A stretch of 6,454 nt of DNA from Armatimonadota bacterium (lineage in GTDB: Bacteria; Sysuimicrobiota; Sysuimicrobiia; Sysuimicrobiales; Humicultoraceae), in NCBI GenBank assembly GCA_016198805.1, contig JACQHU010000001.1:1-6454 (forward strand). The letters are read 5' to 3'. Every line of letters begins with the position of its first letter. Within the stretch, counting starts at the first letter, position 1. The notes beneath the pieces are model-generated. The model saw nothing but the letters and a program-made list of their open reading frames with translations. It was not told where the DNA came from and did not search any database. Of this stretch, positions 5,162-6,454 are shown piece after piece. Position numbers and translations under genes: made by a program.

Positions 5162-6454
5162 ATGGCTGTCACGCACGAGACGGCGCACGCCGAGCACGAG
5201 CTGACCTTCGTCCAGAAGTACATCTTCAGCCAGGATCACAAGATCATCGGCATCCAGTACATGCTGACCTCGCTCCTCATGGCGCTGGTCGGCGGCACCC
5301 TGGCGATGCTGATCCGCATGCAGCTCGGCTGGCCCGGGGTCAAGTGGGGTCTGGCCGCGTGGCTATTTCCGGGCGGCTTCCAGGGCGGGGTGATGAAGCC
5401 GGACTTCTATCTGGCCGTCGTCACGATGCACGGGACGATCATGATTTTCTTCGTCCTGACGACGGTCCTGTCAGGCGGCTTCGGCAACTTCCTGATCCCC
5501 CTGCAGATCGGCGCGCGGGACATGGCGTTCCCGTGGCTGAACATGATATCGTACTGGATGCTCGTGCCGTCCATCGTGGTGCTCCTGGCCTCGTTCTTGG
5601 TGGCCGGCGGCGCCGCCGGCGGCGGGTGGACCTCCTACCCTCCCCTCTCCGCGATTCCCGCCGCGGCACCCGGTTCGGGCCTGGGCCAGACCCTGTGGCT
5701 CGTCAGCCTGGCGATCCTGATCGTTGCGCTCCTGTTTGGCTCGCTAAACTACATCACGACCATCTTCCAGCTGCGGGCGCGAGGCATGTCGCTCATGCGG
5801 CTGCCGCTGAGCATCTGGGGGCTGTTTGTGACGGCCATCCTGATGCTGCTCTCGTTCCCGGTCCTGTTTGCGGCGGCGATCATGCTGCTGTTCGACCGCC
5901 TGGCCGGGACGAGCTTCTTCGTGCCGACGGGCGTGGTGATCGGCGGCCAGGTGCTCTCCCATACCGGCGGCAACCCGCTGCTGTGGCAGCACCTGTTCTG
6001 GTTTTTGGGCCATCCGGAGGTCTACGTGCTGATCCTGCCCGCGATGGGCATGGTCTCTGACATCCTGGCCGCCAACGGCCGGAAGCCCATCTTCGGCTAC
6101 CAGTTCATGGTGGGCTCCCTCTGCGCCATCGCCATCCTCAGTTTCCTGGTCTGGGGGCACCACATGTACACCAGCGGGATGCACCCGTTGGTGGGAACCG
6201 CGTTTATGACCACCACGCTGGCGATCGCCATCCCGTCGGCCGTCAAGGTATTCAACTGGCTGCTGACGCTGTACCGGGCGCGGATCCGGTTTACCTCGGC
6301 CATGCTGTTCGCCATCGGCTTCGTCTCGCTGTTTGTCACCGGCGGGTTGACCGGCGTCTTCCTGGCGCAGCCGCCGGTGGACATTTACATGCAGGACACG
6401 TTCTTCGTGGTGGCTCACTTCCACTTCGTGATGGCCAGCGCGTCGCTGTTCGGC
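5162..6454 (+). CDS. coxA: Cytochrome c oxidase subunit I, A1-type heme-copper oxidase (3' partial)
   Basis: This is the catalytic subunit that reduces O2 to water and pumps protons. The frame runs from the ATG at 5162 to the right edge with no stop (431 residues; the family is usually above 520), so the last helices lie outside. Ligands seen: His90 (VTMHGT) and His421 for low-spin heme, His284 with Tyr288 (GHPEVY) and His333-His334 (GHHMY) for CuB, His419 (HFHF) for the high-spin heme. D-channel residues Asn109, Asp120, Asn127 and Glu286 and K-channel Lys362 (PSAVKVFNW) are present, which marks subfamily A1 and proton pumping. At the usual Mg site the common HD of HDTYxVVAHFH is Gln411-Asp412. 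The stretch before LNYITTIF reads LWLVSLAILIVALLFG instead of the frequent LHLxGxSS type. It is cotranscribed with coxB; subunits III and IV probably follow. Confidence 0.97.
   Translation, partial: MAVTHETAHAEHELTFVQKYIFSQDHKIIGIQYMLTSLLMALVGGTLAMLIRMQLGWPGVKWGLAAWLFPGGFQGGVMKPDFYLAVVTMHGTIMIFFVLTTVLSGGFGNFLIPLQIGARDMAFPWLNMISYWMLVPSIVVLLASFLVAGGAAGGGWTSYPPLSAIPAAAPGSGLGQTLWLVSLAILIVALLFGSLNYITTIFQLRARGMSLMRLPLSIWGLFVTAILMLLSFPVLFAAAIMLLFDRLAGTSFFVPTGVVIGGQVLSHTGGNPLLWQHLFWFLGHPEVYVLILPAMGMVSDILAANGRKPIFGYQFMVGSLCAIAILSFLVWGHHMYTSGMHPLVGTAFMTTTLAIAIPSAVKVFNWLLTLYRARIRFTSAMLFAIGFVSLFVTGGLTGVFLAQPPVDIYMQDTFFVVAHFHFVMASASLFG

Noticed and set aside
5603..5620. Perfect 18-bp palindrome in coxA (centre GGCGCC)
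   Set aside because: It encodes an Ala/Gly-rich loop with GCC and GGC codons, so symmetry follows from codon choice; no T-run and located mid-gene.
5344..6060. 238-codon plus-strand frame inside coxA
   Set aside because: Out-of-frame shadow; the coxA frame from 5162 is intact across it.
5744..6424. 226-codon minus-strand frame inside coxA
   Set aside because: Composition (Gln, His, Asp, Arg, Glu) is that of the antisense of hydrophobic helix codons; coxA on the plus strand carries all oxidase motifs.

Overview
The window is a GC-rich bacterial chromosome segment with G/C-dominated third codon positions and frequent GTG starts. It carries seven protein genes in three transcription blocks. 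There are no RNA genes, insertion sequences, CRISPR arrays or phage genes. The sequence does not fix the organism. An aerobic, heme-copper-respiring, high-GC bacterium fits; a deep-branching lineage near Chloroflexota, Armatimonadota or similar phyla is only a guess, from the style of the oxidase subunits.

Left block, plus strand (2-619): the C-terminal catalytic domain of a 2-oxoacid dehydrogenase E2 acyltransferase, whose 5' part lies outside the window. Its stop codon overlaps that of the convergent neighbour in a shared CTAG. That junction lies inside a perfect 13-bp direct repeat (17-bp period).

Middle block, minus strand (2423 down to 616): three closely spaced genes, each with a GTG start and a strong Shine-Dalgarno. 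In transcription order they are (i) a fused nucleotidyltransferase-HEPN (MntA-HepT-like) protein whose catalytic motifs look degenerate in both halves, (ii) a stand-alone Nfu N-terminal-domain protein without any cysteine, and (iii) an unrecognised small alpha/beta protein with a 56-residue Arg/Lys/Ala-rich histone-H1-like tail. This is the least ordinary part of the window. The 197-nt region upstream holds a 13-bp tandem repeat, three GTACAG repeats and a weak promoter candidate.

Right block (4171 down to 2621, and 4291 onward): a CopC-CopD fusion copper protein on the minus strand, divergent from an aa3-type cytochrome c oxidase operon, coxB (subunit II, CuA) then coxA (subunit I, running off the right edge). 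The likely logic is copper handling next to a copper enzyme: CopC binds Cu(II) outside the membrane, CopD probably moves it across, and the oxidase needs copper at CuA and CuB. CoxA has all visible heme and CuB ligands and the D- and K-channel residues of the A1 subfamily. At the usual non-redox Mg site it has Gln in place of the common His.
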